In this document: positions 1 through 10,449 of the stretch, piece after piece
Layout of the letters: each line of letters opens with the position of its first letter
Numbering within the stretch: position 1 is the stretch's first letter
Origin: Geodermatophilus sabuli
GTDB lineage: Bacteria > Actinomycetota > Actinomycetes > Mycobacteriales > Geodermatophilaceae
Direction: 5' to 3'
Assembly (NCBI RefSeq): GCF_900215145.1
Contig: NZ_OBDO01000002.1
Location: 310,001 to 374,000, forward strand
Length of the DNA: 64,000 bases
Program-made: the position numbers and the translations under genes
The notes under the pieces: model-generated
Told to the model about the DNA's origin: nothing
Database searches by the model: none
The model's input: only the letters and a program-made list of their open reading frames with translations

Positions 1-703
1 CGTCCGCCGGTACGTCCGCTCCCCGCGGACCGACGACGCCTATCTCGACATCTCCTTCGACCTCTCGGCGTCCGGGCCCAGCGCGGACTCCATGCCCGGC
101 TACGGCTGGGCCTTCGGCATGGGCGACGGCACGAGCAACGTCGGGTACGGGCTGCTCGACCGCCGCCGCGGCACGGGGGCCGAGCCGCGCGCCGTGCTGC
201 GCGAGTGGCTGGCGACGCTCCCGCCGGAGTGGCAGTTCGGGGAGGAGCACGCGGTGACCCCGCTGCGCGGCGCCGGCCTCCCCATGGCGCTGCACCGGCG
301 GCCGGCCTACACCCGCGGGCTGCTGCTGACCGGGGACGCCGCCGGCACGATCAACCCGTTCAACGGCGAGGGCATCAGCTACGCGCTGGAGACCGGCGCC
401 ATGGCCGCCGAGGCCGCGACCGAGGGCCTGGCCCGGCCGGAGGGCCCGGCCCGTGAGGGGGCGCTGCGCCGGTACCCGGCCCGGCTGCGCGAGGAGTACG
501 GCCGCCACCACCGGCTGGGCCTGGCCTTCCTCGCGCTGCTCGACCGCCCCGAGCTGGTGCGCTTCGCCACCGCGCACGGCCTCGGGCGGCCGGCGATGGT
601 CAACGCGGCGCTGCGGCTGATGGGCAACCTCTCCGACGGCCGGGACGGCGACCGCTTCGACCGCGTCGTCGCCGTCCTCACCCGACTCGCCCCGGCGGTC
701 TGA
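1..703 (+). CDS. Geranylgeranyl reductase family protein, 3' part (menaquinone reductase-like)
   Basis: The reading frame is open from base 2, so the N-terminal FAD-binding Rossmann part lies outside the window; about 233 C-terminal residues are seen. A TGDAAGTINPFNGEGISYALETG stretch, split here as TGDAAGTINPF then GEGISYALETG, is the FAD-binding C-terminal motif of the geranylgeranyl reductase/PHBH-like flavoproteins. Family members reduce isoprenoid double bonds; mycobacterial MenJ saturates one unit of the menaquinone tail. Placement directly before nuoA-N and a polyprenyl diphosphate synthase supports a menaquinone role here. Which isoprenoid it reduces cannot be decided from this fragment. 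The stop is followed by a 98-bp gap with palindromes and the likely nuo promoter. Confidence 0.85.
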   Translation, partial: VRRYVRSPRTDDAYLDISFDLSASGPSADSMPGYGWAFGMGDGTSNVGYGLLDRRRGTGAEPRAVLREWLATLPPEWQFGEEHAVTPLRGAGLPMALHRRPAYTRGLLLTGDAAGTINPFNGEGISYALETGAMAAEAATEGLARPEGPAREGALRRYPARLREEYGRHHRLGLAFLALLDRPELVRFATAHGLGRPAMVNAALRLMGNLSDGRDGDRFDRVVAVLTRLAPAV

Positions 704-736
704 CCGATGACCGCCATCACGCCCCGCCGTCATGCC

Positions 737-794
737 GACACGTCGTGTCCACGATCACCCCTTGCCATGACCGTGATCTCGATCACCGTAGGGT
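737..794 (+). promoter_or_regulatory. Candidate nuo operon promoter with two palindromes
   Basis: TAGGGT at 789-794 matches the actinobacterial TANNNT -10 box and ends seven bases before the nuoA ATG at 802, so the transcript could be leaderless. ATGACC at 767-772 could be a weak -35 (16-bp spacer). Two perfect inverted repeats sit here: GACACG-T-CGTGTC at 737-749 and GTGATC-TC-GATCAC at 773-786; the second lies between the -35 and -10. Such a position is typical of repressor sites. The regulator is unknown. Confidence 0.45.
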
Positions 795-801
795 GCCGCT
801 G

Positions 802-1164
802 ATGCTCTCGACCTACGTCCCGATCGTCGGGCTGTTCGCGCTGGCCGCGGCGTTCGCGCTGTTCTCGGTCACGGTCGCGCCGTTCGTCGGGCCACGCCGC
901 CACAACCAGGCCAAGCTCGCCGCCTACGAGTGCGGCATCGAGCCGGTGGACCAGCCGCTCACCGGCGGCCGGTTCCCGGTCAAGTACTACCTCGTCGCGA
1001 TGTTGTTCATCGTCTTCGACATCGAGATCGTCTTCCTCTACCCCTGGGCCGTGGCCAACGACGCGCTCGGCGTCTTCGGGCTGGTCGAGATGGTCGTGTT
1101 CATCGGCACCGTCTTCATCGCGTACGCCTACGTCTGGCGCCGCGGCGGGCTCGACTGGGACTGA
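802..1164 (+). CDS. nuoA: NADH-quinone oxidoreductase subunit A
   Basis: A 120-residue membrane subunit of proton-pumping complex I, next to the quinone tunnel. Three hydrophobic helices are visible, at about residues 5-28, 60-82 and 88-110. The conserved loop AAYECGIEP between helices 1 and 2 and the KYYLVAMLFIVFDIE stretch are diagnostic. The ATG at 802 gives the normal family length; an upstream GTG at 745 would add 19 residues with no membrane or family character. First gene of the 14-gene nuo operon. Confidence 0.95.
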   Translation: MLSTYVPIVGLFALAAAFALFSVTVAPFVGPRRHNQAKLAAYECGIEPVDQPLTGGRFPVKYYLVAMLFIVFDIEIVFLYPWAVANDALGVFGLVEMVVFIGTVFIAYAYVWRRGGLDWD

Positions 1165-1176
1165 CAGGAGCAAGCC

Positions 1177-1857
1177 ATGGGACTCGAGGAGAAGCTGCCG
1201 AGCGGCGTCCTGCTGACCACGGTGGAGAAGCTGGTCAACTGGACCCGCAAGTCATCGCTGTGGCCGGCGACGTTCGGCCTGGCCTGCTGCGCGATCGAGA
1301 TGATGGCCACCGGCGCCGGCCGCTACGACCTGGCCCGCTTCGGTATGGAGGTCTTCCGCGCCTCACCCCGGCAGGCGGACCTCATGATCGTGGCCGGGCG
1401 GGTCAGCCAGAAGATGGCGCCGGTCCTGCGGCAGATCTACGACCAGATGCCGGAGCCGCGCTGGGTGCTGGCGATGGGCGTGTGCGCCAGCTCCGGCGGG
1501 ATGTTCAACAACTACGCGATCGTGCAGGGCGTCGACCACATCGTGCCCGTGGACATGTACCTGCCCGGGTGCCCGCCGCGGCCGGAGATGCTCACCGACG
1601 CCATCCTCAAGCTGCACTACAAGATCATGAACGAGCCGCTCGGCCCGAAGCGGGCGCGGCAGCTGGCCGAGGCCCGCGCCGACGGCACGGCACCGGACCC
1701 GCTGGTCGAGATGCCGTCGACGGTGCGCGTGGACAAGGCCGCCCGCGAGGCCTACGAGCGGGCCGCCGCCGAACGGCGCACCGGGCAGTTCGCCATCGAG
1801 CAGCGGGGCGGCAACGCCGTCCTGCTGCCGGAGCCCTCGGTCCGGAGCCCCCGATGA
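1177..1857 (+). CDS. nuoB: NADH-quinone oxidoreductase subunit B
   Basis: A 226-residue peripheral subunit that carries cluster N2, the last iron-sulfur cluster before quinone. All four ligands are present: Cys37 and Cys38 (LACCAIEMM), Cys103 ([10 protein letters not shown]) and Cys132 ([10 protein letters not shown]). A ribosome binding site, acaggagc, precedes the ATG by a few bases. The last 45 residues are a charged, Ala-rich tail beyond the conserved core, common in actinobacteria. It lies 12 bp behind nuoA. Confidence 0.96.
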   Translation: MGLEEKLPSGVLLTTVEKLVNWTRKSSLWPATFGLACCAIEMMATGAGRYDLARFGMEVFRASPRQADLMIVAGRVSQKMAPVLRQIYDQMPEPRWVLAMGVCASSGGMFNNYAIVQGVDHIVPVDMYLPGCPPRPEMLTDAILKLHYKIMNEPLGPKRARQLAEARADGTAPDPLVEMPSTVRVDKAAREAYERAAAERRTGQFAIEQRGGNAVLLPEPSVRSPR

Positions 1858-1960
1858 GGGCCGCGAACACGACCGGCGAGCGAGCATCGCCGCGGGCTGG
1901 GGGCACCTCCCGCTCGCGGGGGACAGCGACCGAGGAGCGGAACGAACTCGGAGTGGAGCC

Positions 1961-2713
1961 ATGAGCGACGACGGCGGCGTGCCGGCCCGGCCGGGCAGCG
2001 GCGAGGCCGGCTACGGCGAGAGCGCGGCACCCAGCGGCGGCTTCCGCAAGGGCGCGTTCGGCGTCTCCGGCAGCGGCGACACCTCCGGCTTCGGCGGGCT
2101 GGTGCGCATCGAGCCCGGCGGCGCGGTGGCGCTGCACTCGACCGACCGTCCCTACGGCGGCTACTTCGACGAGGTCACCGACGCGCTCATCGAGGCGGTC
2201 GGCCAGGCGACCTACGACGCCGCCGTGCAGCGGGTGCTGGTCGACCGCGGCGAGATCACCTACTTCGTGACCCGCGAGCACCTGCTCACGTTGGTGCAGG
2301 CCCTCCGGGACGACGAGGCGCTGCGCTTCGAGCTGTGCAGCAGCGTCTCCGGGGTCGACTACCTCGACAGCGGCGGCCCCGCGGCGACCTCCGACCGTCC
2401 CCGGCTGCACGTCGTCTACCACCTGACGTCGATGACCTACCGGCGGCGCATCCGGCTGGAGGTCGCGGTGACCGCCGAGGACCCGCACGTCCCGTCGGTC
2501 GTCCCCCTCTACCCGACGGCGGACTGGCACGAGCGGGAGACGTGGGACATGTTCGGCGTGGTCTTCGACGGCCACCCGGCGCTGACCCGGATCCTCATGC
2601 CCGACGACTGGGACGGCCATCCCCAGCGCAAGGACTACCCGCTCGGCGGCGTCCCGGTCGAGTACCACGACGCCACCATCCCGCCCCCCGACACCCGCAG
2701 GGCCTACCGATGA
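1961..2713 (+). CDS. nuoC: NADH-quinone oxidoreductase subunit C
   Basis: A 250-residue 30-kDa-type subunit of the connecting fragment of complex I. The C-terminal signature is clear: [18 protein letters not shown], then [20 protein letters not shown]. The first 60 residues are Gly-rich and variable. The ATG follows ggagtggagcc. The 103-bp nuoB-nuoC spacer is longer than others in the operon, very GC-rich and able to fold (ccgcg at about 1890 with cgcgg near 1917); it resembles a dispersed spacer but has no second copy here. It is a separate gene from nuoD, not a fusion. Confidence 0.95.
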   Translation: MSDDGGVPARPGSGEAGYGESAAPSGGFRKGAFGVSGSGDTSGFGGLVRIEPGGAVALHSTDRPYGGYFDEVTDALIEAVGQATYDAAVQRVLVDRGEITYFVTREHLLTLVQALRDDEALRFELCSSVSGVDYLDSGGPAATSDRPRLHVVYHLTSMTYRRRIRLEVAVTAEDPHVPSVVPLYPTADWHERETWDMFGVVFDGHPALTRILMPDDWDGHPQRKDYPLGGVPVEYHDATIPPPDTRRAYR

Positions 2714-2723
2714 GGGGCCGACG

Positions 2724-4046
2724 ATGAGCACCACGTACGACCCCTATGCCGGCTCGCGGGAGACCACCGAGGGCCGCGTCTACACCGTCACCGGCGGCGA
2801 CTGGGACCAGACCCTCGGCACCGAGGCGTACGGCGAGGAGCGCCTCGTCGTCAACATGGGCCCGCAGCACCCCTCCACGCACGGCGTGCTGCGGCTGGTG
2901 CTCGATCTCGAGGGCGAGACGGTCACCAAGGCGCGGGTGGTCATCGGCTACCTGCACACCGGGATCGAGAAGAACACCGAGTACCGCAACTGGGTCCAGG
3001 GCACGACCTTCGTGACGCGGATGGACTACCTGTCCCCGCTGTTCAACGAGGCCGGCTACTCCATGTCCGTCGAGAAGCTGCTCGGCATCGAGGTCCCGCA
3101 GCGCGCACAGACCATCCGCGTGCTGGTGATGGAGCTCAACCGGATCGCCTCGCACCTGGTCGCGCTGGCCACCTTCGGCATGGAGATGGGCGCGCTCACC
3201 GGCATGACCAACGGCTTCCGGGAGCGGGAGCTGGTCCTCGACCTGCTCGAGGAGATCACCGGCCTGCGGATGAACCACGCCTACATCCGCCCCGGCGGCC
3301 TGGCGCAGGACCTCCCCGAGGGCGTGGTCGAGCACATCCGCGAGTTCCTGGAGTTCATGCCGGCGCGGGTGGCCGACTTCCACAAGCTGCTCACCGGCCA
3401 GCCGATCTGGCAGGCCCGCCTCAAGGACGCCGGCTACCTCGACGTCACCGGCTGCGTGGCGCTCGGCGTCACCGGCCCGGTCCTGCGCGCCGCCGGGCTG
3501 CCGTGGGACCTCCGCAAGGTGGAGCCCTACCTGGGCTACGAGACGTACGACTTCGAGGTGCCGACCACCGACACCTGCGACGCGTGGGGCCGCTACCTGG
3601 TCCGCATGGCCGAGATCACCGAGTCGATGAAGATCGTCGAGCAGGCGCTCGACCGCCTGGAGCCCGGGCCGGTCATGGTGCAGGACAAGAAGATCGCCTG
3701 GCCCGCGCAGCTGTCCCTCGGGCCCGACGGCATGGGCAACTCCCTCGAGCACGTCAAGCACATCATGGGCCAGTCGATGGAGGCCCTGATCCACCACTTC
3801 AAACTGGTCACCGAGGGGTTCCGGGTGCCGGCCGGTCAGGTCTACGTGCCGCTCGAGTCCCCCCGCGGCGAGCTCGGTTACCACGTGGTCAGCGACGGCG
3901 GCACCCGGCCGTGGCGGGTCCACGTGCGTGACCCCAGCTTCGTGAACCTGCAGGCCACGGCGGCGATGAGCGAGGGCGGCATGATCGCCGACGTCATCGC
4001 CGCGATCGCCTCGCTCGACCCGGTGATGGGAGGTGTCGACCGATGA
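2724..4046 (+). CDS. nuoD: NADH-quinone oxidoreductase subunit D
   Basis: A 440-residue 49-kDa-type subunit that forms the quinone-binding pocket with NuoB. Recognised by [13 protein letters not shown] near the N-terminus (residues about 46-58), YLHTGIEKN, the [10 protein letters not shown] loop and the C-terminal [12 protein letters not shown] and RVRDPSF-like end (here [11 protein letters not shown]). Length is typical. The start ATG lies 10 bp behind nuoC, and the stop overlaps nuoE by four bases (ATGA), indicating translational coupling. Confidence 0.96.
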   Translation: MSTTYDPYAGSRETTEGRVYTVTGGDWDQTLGTEAYGEERLVVNMGPQHPSTHGVLRLVLDLEGETVTKARVVIGYLHTGIEKNTEYRNWVQGTTFVTRMDYLSPLFNEAGYSMSVEKLLGIEVPQRAQTIRVLVMELNRIASHLVALATFGMEMGALTGMTNGFRERELVLDLLEEITGLRMNHAYIRPGGLAQDLPEGVVEHIREFLEFMPARVADFHKLLTGQPIWQARLKDAGYLDVTGCVALGVTGPVLRAAGLPWDLRKVEPYLGYETYDFEVPTTDTCDAWGRYLVRMAEITESMKIVEQALDRLEPGPVMVQDKKIAWPAQLSLGPDGMGNSLEHVKHIMGQSMEALIHHFKLVTEGFRVPAGQVYVPLESPRGELGYHVVSDGGTRPWRVHVRDPSFVNLQATAAMSEGGMIADVIAAIASLDPVMGGVDR

Positions 4047-5104
4047 GCGCACTCCCAGGGAGTGCCGAGGGGACGGCGGTCACCGGGCTCGACTCGAGCC
4101 CGGTCGACGCGAGCCCCGAGACGCTGGCGGAGCTGCCGCCGTTGACCGAGCAGACCCGGCTCGAAGCGCGGGAGATCATCGCCCGCTACCCGCAGCCGCG
4201 GTCGGCTCTGCTGCCGATGCTGCACCTGGTGCAGAGCTACCAGGGCTACGTCTCACCCGAGGGCGTGGCGCTGTGCGCGGAGGAGCTCGGCCTCACCAAG
4301 GCCGAGGTCGGCGCGGTCGCGACCTTCTACACGATGTACAAGCGGCGTCCCACCGGCCGGCACCTCGTCAGCGTCTGCACCAACACGCTGTGCAGCGTGC
4401 TCGGCGGGCAGCGGATCTTCGACGCGCTCGCCGCGGACCTCGGCGTCCACCACGACGAGACCGCTCCCGACGGCTCGATCACCCTCGAGCACGCCGAGTG
4501 CCTGGCCGCCTGCGACTACGCGCCGGTGGTGACCGTCGACTACGAGTTCTACGACCAGCAGGACGTCGACAGCGCCCGGACGCTCGTCGCGGCCCTGCGG
4601 CGCGGGGAGAAGCCGCATCCCACCCGCGGCGCCCCGCTCACCGACTTCCGCGGCGTCTCGCGCCAGCTGGCCGGGTTCGACCAGTACGGCGACGAGGCCA
4701 CCCGGCGCGCCGCCATCGACGCCGAGGGCGCGATCGAGCCGACGCTGGCCGGCCTGCGGCTGGCCGCCGAGCGCGGCGAGGCCGCCCCGCCGATGCCCGG
4801 GCCCGGGCCCGGGCAGCCGTCCGCCGACACCGGCGAGCCGCGCGAGACCGTGCGGCCCTCCGGCCGCACCGGGGAGACGCCGGGGGAGGAGGCCGCCGAC
4901 GCCCGCGTCGCCGCCGCCGACACCCCGGCCGAGCGGGCCGGCGCCGAGCAGACCCATCCCGACAAGGGAGCCGAGTACGGGCAGCCGCGGGGCCGGCAGC
5001 GGGCCGGCACCGAGAACCCGCCGGCCACCGAGCCCGCCACCGGCACCACGCCTCCCACCTCGCCCAGCCCGAATCCACCGCGAGCCCAGAACCAGGAGGC
5101 CTGA
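4043..5104 (+). CDS. nuoE: NADH-quinone oxidoreductase subunit E with a long disordered tail
   Basis: The 24-kDa-type subunit of the NADH module, binding [2Fe-2S] cluster N1a through Cys112, Cys117, Cys153 and Cys157 (VCTNTLC and [10 protein letters not shown]). The thioredoxin-like core ends near residue 235. What follows, to residue 353, is Pro, Glu, Ala, Gly and Thr-rich with no hydrophobic core. Family members are usually 160-250 residues, so the tail is an unusual extension. It overlaps nuoD by ATGA. AGGAGG inside the last codons serves nuoF. Confidence 0.94.
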   Translation: MSALPGSAEGTAVTGLDSSPVDASPETLAELPPLTEQTRLEAREIIARYPQPRSALLPMLHLVQSYQGYVSPEGVALCAEELGLTKAEVGAVATFYTMYKRRPTGRHLVSVCTNTLCSVLGGQRIFDALAADLGVHHDETAPDGSITLEHAECLAACDYAPVVTVDYEFYDQQDVDSARTLVAALRRGEKPHPTRGAPLTDFRGVSRQLAGFDQYGDEATRRAAIDAEGAIEPTLAGLRLAAERGEAAPPMPGPGPGQPSADTGEPRETVRPSGRTGETPGEEAADARVAAADTPAERAGAEQTHPDKGAEYGQPRGRQRAGTENPPATEPATGTTPPTSPSPNPPRAQNQEA

Positions 5105-5106
5105 CC

Positions 5107-6435
5107 GTGCCTCTCGCCCCCGTGCTGACGTCCCGCTGGGCCGAGCCGCAGTCCTGGCGGCTGTCCACCTACGAGCGGCTCGACGGCTACACCGCCCTGC
5201 GCACCGCACTGGGCATGAGCCCGGACGAGCTGGTCTCGCTGGTCAAGGACTCCGGCCTGCGCGGCCGCGGCGGCGCCGGCTTCCCGACCGGCATGAAGTG
5301 GAGCTTCATCCCGCAGCCCAAGCCGGGGGAGACGCGGACCGGGCCGGCCGCGATGCCCAAGTACCTCGTGGTCAACGCCGACGAGGGGGAGCCTGGCACC
5401 TGCAAGGACCTCCCGCTGATGATGGCCGACCCGCACTCGCTCATCGAGGGCGTGGTGATCGCGGCGTACGCGATCCGCTCGGAGCTGGCGGTCATCTACG
5501 TCCGTGGGGAGGCGGTGCACGCCCACCGCCGGCTGGTCGACGCCGTCCGGGAGGCCTACGCCGCCGGCTACCTGGGCACCGACATCCTGGGCTCGGGCTA
5601 CGACCTCGAGCTGGTCGTGCACGCCGGTGCGGGCGCCTACATCTGCGGCGAGGAGACCGCGCTGCTGGACTCCCTGGAGGGCTACCGGGGCCAGCCGCGG
5701 CTCAAGCCCCCGTTCCCCGCAGTCGCCGGCCTCTACGGCGCCCCCACGGTGATCAACAACGTGGAGACCCTGGCCAGCGTGCCGTTCGTCGTCCGGGGTG
5801 GTTCGGACTGGTTCAAGGAGTTCGGCCCGGAGAAGTCCCCGGGTCCGAAGATCTACTCCCTGTCGGGTCGCGTCGTCCGCCCCGGCCAGTACGAGGCGCC
5901 CATGGGGACGACGATGCGCGAGCTGCTGGAGATGGCCGGCGGCGTCCGCCCCGGGCACCAGCTGAAGTTCTGGACGCCGGGCGGCTCCTCGACGCCGTAC
6001 TTCACCCCCGAGCACCTCGACGTCCCGCTGGACTTCGACTCGGTGGCGGCCGCGGGCTCCATGCTCGGGACCACGGCGCTCATGGTCTTCGACGAGACCG
6101 ACTCGATCGTCGAGGCCACCCTGCGGTTCACCGAGTTCTACGCCCACGAGAGCTGCGGCAAGTGCACCCCGTGCCGGGAGGGCACCTACTGGCTGGTCCA
6201 GATCCTCGACCGGCTCGTCCACGGCCGGGGGACGGCGGCCGACCTCGACCTGCTGACCGACACCTGCGACAACATCCTGGGCCGCTCGTTCTGCGCCCTG
6301 GGTGACGGCGCCACGAGCTGCATCTCCAGCTCGCTGAAGTACTTCCGCGACGACTACGTCGCGCTGCTGCCGCCGGAGGAACAGGCCCGCCTGGGCCGCA
6401 GCCTCCGGCTCGAGCCCGTAGGAGTGGCCTCGTGA
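5107..6435 (+). CDS. nuoF: NADH-quinone oxidoreductase subunit F
   Basis: A 442-residue 51-kDa-type subunit that oxidises NADH with FMN and holds cluster N3. The FMN/NADH loop GRGGAGFPTGMKW lies at about residues 52-64, the GAGAYICGEETALL motif follows, and N3 ligands are Cys350, Cys353, Cys356 (ESCGKCTPCREG) and Cys396. The frame stays open far upstream through nuoE, but GTG 5107 sits eight bases after AGGAGG, starts just behind the nuoE stop and gives the family length. Its stop codon is the first three bases of a 79-bp repeat. Confidence 0.95.
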   Translation: MPLAPVLTSRWAEPQSWRLSTYERLDGYTALRTALGMSPDELVSLVKDSGLRGRGGAGFPTGMKWSFIPQPKPGETRTGPAAMPKYLVVNADEGEPGTCKDLPLMMADPHSLIEGVVIAAYAIRSELAVIYVRGEAVHAHRRLVDAVREAYAAGYLGTDILGSGYDLELVVHAGAGAYICGEETALLDSLEGYRGQPRLKPPFPAVAGLYGAPTVINNVETLASVPFVVRGGSDWFKEFGPEKSPGPKIYSLSGRVVRPGQYEAPMGTTMRELLEMAGGVRPGHQLKFWTPGGSSTPYFTPEHLDVPLDFDSVAAAGSMLGTTALMVFDETDSIVEATLRFTEFYAHESCGKCTPCREGTYWLVQILDRLVHGRGTAADLDLLTDTCDNILGRSFCALGDGATSCISSSLKYFRDDYVALLPPEEQARLGRSLRLEPVGVAS

Positions 6436-6511
6436 CCGAGTTCGCAGGGTCGCGCAGAGACACAGCACGCCACGGCACTGGCCCGACGAGCGCCAGTGAG
6501 GAGGACCAGTG
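6433..6511 (+). repeat. 79-bp stop-to-start repeat, copy 1 (nuoF-nuoG)
   Basis: Starts with the nuoF TGA and ends with the nuoG GTG, 79 bases in all. It shares the core ccgacgagcgccag followed by YGAGGAG with copies at 11087-11165, 11985-12063 and 56761-56839, all the same length. The core ends in GAGGAG, which is the ribosome binding site of the next gene. This is the most diverged of the four (cagtgaggag in place of cagcgaggag). Confidence 0.85.
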
Positions 6512-8965
6512 ACGACCCCTCAGCCGGCCGCGGCCGCCGTCCCGGCGGTACCCGGCCCGCACACGCCCCCCGACGCCGTGCACTGCGTCATCGACGGGTT
6601 CGACGTCGCGGTGCCCAAGGGGACGTTGATCATCCGAGCCGCCGAGCAGATCGGCGTCCAGATCCCGCGGTTCTGCGACCACCCGCTGCTGGAGCCCGTC
6701 GGTGCCTGCCGGCAGTGCCTCGTGGAGGTGGAGGGCCAGCGCAAGCCGGTGGCCTCCTGCACCATGCCGGTCACCGACGGGATGGTGGTGAAGACCCAGC
6801 TCACCAGCCCGGTCGCCGACAAGGCGCAGCAGGGCACGATGGAGCTGCTGCTCATCAACCACCCGCTGGACTGCCCGGTCTGCGACAAGGGTGGCGAGTG
6901 CCCCCTGCAGAACCAGGCGATGAGCAACGGCCGCGCCGAGAGCCGGTTCGTCGACGTCAAGCGGACCTACCCCAAGCCCCTGCCCATCAGCAGCGAGGTC
7001 CTGCTCGACCGGGAGCGCTGCGTCCTCTGCGCCCGGTGCACCCGGTTCTCCCAGCAGGTCGCCGGCGACCCGTTCATCGAGCTGTTCGAGCGGGGCGCCC
7101 TGGAGCAGGTGGCGATCTACGAGGACGAGCCGTTCTCCTCCTACTTCTCCGGCAACACCACCCAGATCTGCCCGGTCGGCGCGCTCACCAGCGCCCAGTA
7201 CCGGTTCCGCTCCCGCCCGTTCGACCTGCGCAGCGAGCCCAGCGTCTGCGAGCACTGCGCATCCGGCTGCGCCCAGCGCACCGACTACCGCCGCGGGAAG
7301 GTGCTGCGCCGACTGGCCGGGGAGGACCCGGCGGTCAACGAGGAGTGGAACTGCGACAAGGGCCGCTGGGCCTTCCGCTACGCCACCGCCAACGAGCGGC
7401 TCACCACCCCGCTGGTCCGGCGGGACGGCGTGCTGCAGCCGGCGTCCTGGCCCGAGGCGTGGGCCGCGGCAGCCGAGGGGCTGCGCGCCGCGCGCGAGGC
7501 CGGCGGCGTCGGCGTCCTGCCCGGTGGGCGGCTGACGGTCGAGGACGCCTACGCCTACGCCAAGTTCGCCCGCGTCGCGCTCGGCACCAACGACGTCGAC
7601 GCCCGCGCCCGAGCGCACTCGGCCGAGGAGTTGGCCTTCCTCGCCGCACACGTCGCCGGCACGGGTCCGTTCAACGGGGCGGTCACCTACGCCGACCTCA
7701 CCGACGCCTCCGCGGTCCTGCTCGCCGGCTTCGAGCCCGAGGAGGAGTCGCCGATCGTCTTCCTGCGGTTGCGCCGGGCCGTGCGCACCCGGCAGCTGCC
7801 GGTCTTCGACCTCGCCCCCTTCGTCACCCGCGCCGCCGAGAAGCTGCAGGCCACGGTGCTCACCACGCTGCCCGGCACCGAGGCCCGCTCGCTGGCCGCG
7901 CTCGCCGAGGGCACCTGGGGTGGTCCCGCGGTGGAGGCGCTGCGGCGGCCGGGCGCCGTCGTCCTGGCCGGTGAGCGGCTGGCCGAGGTGCCCGGCGCGT
8001 TCTCCGCGCTGGCCGCCCTCGCCCGGGCGACCGGCGTCCGCGTGGCCTGGGTGCCGCGGCGGGCCGGGGAGCGCGGCGCGGTGGAGGCCGGCGCGCTGCC
8101 GACCCTGCTCCCTGGCGGCCGTCCGGTCTCCGATGCCGGCGCCCGCGCCCAGGTCGCCGCCGCCTGGGGCGTCGCCGAGCTGCCCGCCACCCCGGGCCGG
8201 GACACCACCGGCATCCTCGCGGCGGTCACCCACGGAGACCTCGCGGGCCTGCTGGTCGGCGGCGTCGACGTCGCCGACCTGCCCGACCCACGGCTGGCCG
8301 CGGCTGCCCTCGCCGACGCGCAGTTCGTGGTCAGTCTGGAGATGTTCCCGAGCGCGGTGACCGAGCACGCCGACGTCGTCCTGCCGGTGGCGGCGGCTCC
8401 CGAGAAGGCCGGCGGCTACCTGGACTGGGAGGGGCGGCTGCGTCCCTTCGACGCCACCCTGCACGGCACCGGACAGCTGCCCGACGGCCGGGTGCTGCAG
8501 GGCCTGGCCGACGAGCTGGACGTCGACCTGCGGCTGCCCGCTCCCGAGGTGGCTCGCGCCGAGCTGGCCGCCCTGGGCGTCGTCGCCGAGCGGCCGGACG
8601 TCGTCGGCCTGGACGTCACGCCGCCGGACGACCCGCCGCTGGCCGAGGACGAGGCGGTGCTCGCCTCGTGGCGGCAGCTGCTCGACGTCGGCACCCTGCA
8701 GCGCGACGAGCCGGAGCTCGCCGGCACCGCGCGCCCGCCGGTCGCCCGCCTCGGCAAGGACGCCGCCCGGCGGCTGGGTCTGGCCGACGGCGACCGCGTG
8801 ACCGTGTGCGGTGCGATGGGGGATGTCAGCCTGCCGGTGCAGGTCACCGAGATGCCCGACCAGGTGGTCTGGCTGCCGATGCGCGCACCGGGCAGCGAGG
8901 TCCGGACCCGGCTCGGTACCCCGCCCGGTGGCGTCGTCCGGCTCGTGGCCGGGGGTGCACAGTGA
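6509..8965 (+). CDS. nuoG: NADH-quinone oxidoreductase subunit G
   Basis: An 818-residue 75-kDa-type subunit with the iron-sulfur wire. Visible ligands: [2Fe-2S] Cys56, Cys67, Cys70, Cys84; N4/N5-type His118, Cys122, Cys125, Cys131 and Cys171, Cys174, Cys177, Cys221; and an extra set Cys247, Cys250, Cys254, Cys282 that matches the N7 cluster found only in some bacteria. The molybdopterin-oxidoreductase-like part from about residue 290 onward is diverged and has no sign of a cofactor. The GTG start is set by the GAGGAGG of the upstream 79-bp repeat. GTGA overlap with nuoH. Confidence 0.95.
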   Translation: MTTPQPAAAAVPAVPGPHTPPDAVHCVIDGFDVAVPKGTLIIRAAEQIGVQIPRFCDHPLLEPVGACRQCLVEVEGQRKPVASCTMPVTDGMVVKTQLTSPVADKAQQGTMELLLINHPLDCPVCDKGGECPLQNQAMSNGRAESRFVDVKRTYPKPLPISSEVLLDRERCVLCARCTRFSQQVAGDPFIELFERGALEQVAIYEDEPFSSYFSGNTTQICPVGALTSAQYRFRSRPFDLRSEPSVCEHCASGCAQRTDYRRGKVLRRLAGEDPAVNEEWNCDKGRWAFRYATANERLTTPLVRRDGVLQPASWPEAWAAAAEGLRAAREAGGVGVLPGGRLTVEDAYAYAKFARVALGTNDVDARARAHSAEELAFLAAHVAGTGPFNGAVTYADLTDASAVLLAGFEPEEESPIVFLRLRRAVRTRQLPVFDLAPFVTRAAEKLQATVLTTLPGTEARSLAALAEGTWGGPAVEALRRPGAVVLAGERLAEVPGAFSALAALARATGVRVAWVPRRAGERGAVEAGALPTLLPGGRPVSDAGARAQVAAAWGVAELPATPGRDTTGILAAVTHGDLAGLLVGGVDVADLPDPRLAAAALADAQFVVSLEMFPSAVTEHADVVLPVAAAPEKAGGYLDWEGRLRPFDATLHGTGQLPDGRVLQGLADELDVDLRLPAPEVARAELAALGVVAERPDVVGLDVTPPDDPPLAEDEAVLASWRQLLDVGTLQRDEPELAGTARPPVARLGKDAARRLGLADGDRVTVCGAMGDVSLPVQVTEMPDQVVWLPMRAPGSEVRTRLGTPPGGVVRLVAGGAQ

Positions 8966-10449
8966 CCCTCCCCGGGCTGGACGTGCTGGCCGCGCCCGAC
9001 CAGCCGACGCTGGAGGACTTCGGCAGCGACGTCTGGTGGATCGTCCTCATCAAGATCGTCGGTGTCTTCGCCGCCCTCGTGCTGCTGACCCTGTTCGCGA
9101 TCGTCTTCGAGCGCAAGGTCGTCGCGCGGATGCAGCAGCGGATCGGCCCCAACCGGGTGGGCCCCCGTGGCTACCTGCAGAGCCTCGCCGACGGGCTGAA
9201 GCTGGCGTTCAAGGAAGACATCATGCCGGCGCTCGCGGACAAGCCGGTCTACTTCCTGGCCCCGGTCATCGCCGCGATCCCGGCGTTCCTCGCGTTCTCG
9301 GTCATCCCGCTCGGCCCGACGGTGAGCATCTTCGGCGAGCGGACGCCGCTGCAGCTCACCGACGCCCCCATCGGCGTGCTGGTCGTGCTCGCCTGCTCGG
9401 CGATGGGCGTCTACGGCATCGTGCTGGCCGGCTGGGCGTCCGGCTCCACCTACCCGCTGCTGGGCAGCCTGCGCAGCGCCGCGCAGATGGTCAGCTACGA
9501 GATCGCGATGGGACTGTCGATCGTCGCGGTCTTCCTCTACGCGGGCTCGATGTCGACGTCGGAGATCGTCGCGGCGCAGGCCGACGGCAACCCGGTCTCC
9601 TTCTTCGGCCTGGAGTTCACCGGACCCAGCTGGTACGCGGTCCTGCTGCCGGTCTCCTTCGTCATCTACGCCATCGCGGTGGTCGGCGAGACCAACCGCG
9701 CGCCGTTCGACCTCCCCGAGGCCGAGAGCGAGCTGGTCGGCGGGTTCCACACCGAGTACTCGTCGCTGAAGTTCGCGCTGTTCTTCCTCGCCGAGTACAT
9801 CAACATGGTCACCGTCTCGGCCCTGGCCGCGACCCTGTTCCTCGGCGGCTGGCGGGCCCCGTGGCCGATCTCGATCTGGGACGGCGCCAACACCGGCTGG
9901 TGGCCGCTGCTGTGGTTCTTCCTCAAGGTCGTCGTCGCGCTGTTCGTGTTCATCTGGCTACGCGGCACGCTGCCCCGCCTCCGCTACGACCAGTTCATGC
10001 GGTTCGGCTGGAAGGTGCTGGTGCCGACGGCGCTGGTCTGGATCCTCGCCGTCGCCACCATGCGCACCGTCGCCCGTGAGGCCGACCTCTCCACCGGCCA
10101 GGTGGCCCTGTTCGTCGGCGTCCCGATCGCCCTGCTCGTGCTCGCCGGGCTGCTGGTCGCCAGCCGGGCGGCGAACCGGGAGACCCGGATCGCCGCGACC
10201 AAGGCCGCGGCCGGCTCGATCCACCCGACCGACGCCGAGCCGGAGGTCCTGCCGCCGGCTGGGCCGCGCCGCCGGTCGGCCCAGCGCCCCGGGCCGAGCC
10301 GCGCCGAGGGCGGCTTCCCGATCCCGCCCATGGACCTGAAGGTGCCGCCGTCGCCGCGCCTTCGCGGCCGGGAGCCCGTCCCCGCCGGTGGCGTGGTCAG
10401 CACCGGACGACGCGGCGCCGCCACCAGCCAGGAGGACGACGATGTCTGA
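8962..10449 (+). CDS. nuoH: NADH-quinone oxidoreductase subunit H
   Basis: A 495-residue membrane subunit that links the quinone site to the proton channels. Hallmarks: [19 protein letters not shown] in the first cytoplasmic loop, [19 protein letters not shown], and eight or more hydrophobic helices. The GTG overlaps the nuoG stop (GTGA); the frame is open further upstream inside nuoG but that part has no NuoH character. The last 80 residues after the final helix are Pro, Arg and Ala-rich, a cytoplasmic extension seen in actinobacteria. Confidence 0.95.
   Translation: MTLPGLDVLAAPDQPTLEDFGSDVWWIVLIKIVGVFAALVLLTLFAIVFERKVVARMQQRIGPNRVGPRGYLQSLADGLKLAFKEDIMPALADKPVYFLAPVIAAIPAFLAFSVIPLGPTVSIFGERTPLQLTDAPIGVLVVLACSAMGVYGIVLAGWASGSTYPLLGSLRSAAQMVSYEIAMGLSIVAVFLYAGSMSTSEIVAAQADGNPVSFFGLEFTGPSWYAVLLPVSFVIYAIAVVGETNRAPFDLPEAESELVGGFHTEYSSLKFALFFLAEYINMVTVSALAATLFLGGWRAPWPISIWDGANTGWWPLLWFFLKVVVALFVFIWLRGTLPRLRYDQFMRFGWKVLVPTALVWILAVATMRTVAREADLSTGQVALFVGVPIALLVLAGLLVASRAANRETRIAATKAAAGSIHPTDAEPEVLPPAGPRRRSAQRPGPSRAEGGFPIPPMDLKVPPSPRLRGREPVPAGGVVSTGRRGAATSQEDDDV

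Noticed and set aside
745-801. N-terminal extension of nuoA from GTG 745
   Set aside because: The segment has palindromes and a -10 box and encodes no membrane or family-like residues.
1858-1960. Fifth copy of the 79-bp repeat in the nuoB-nuoC spacer
   Set aside because: It contains similar words (gcgagcgagc, gaggagcgg) but not the core ccgacgagcgccag, and the spacer length differs.
4033-5106. N-terminal extension of nuoF to 800 residues
   Set aside because: The region codes for nuoE in another frame; nuoF homology begins at about 5107.
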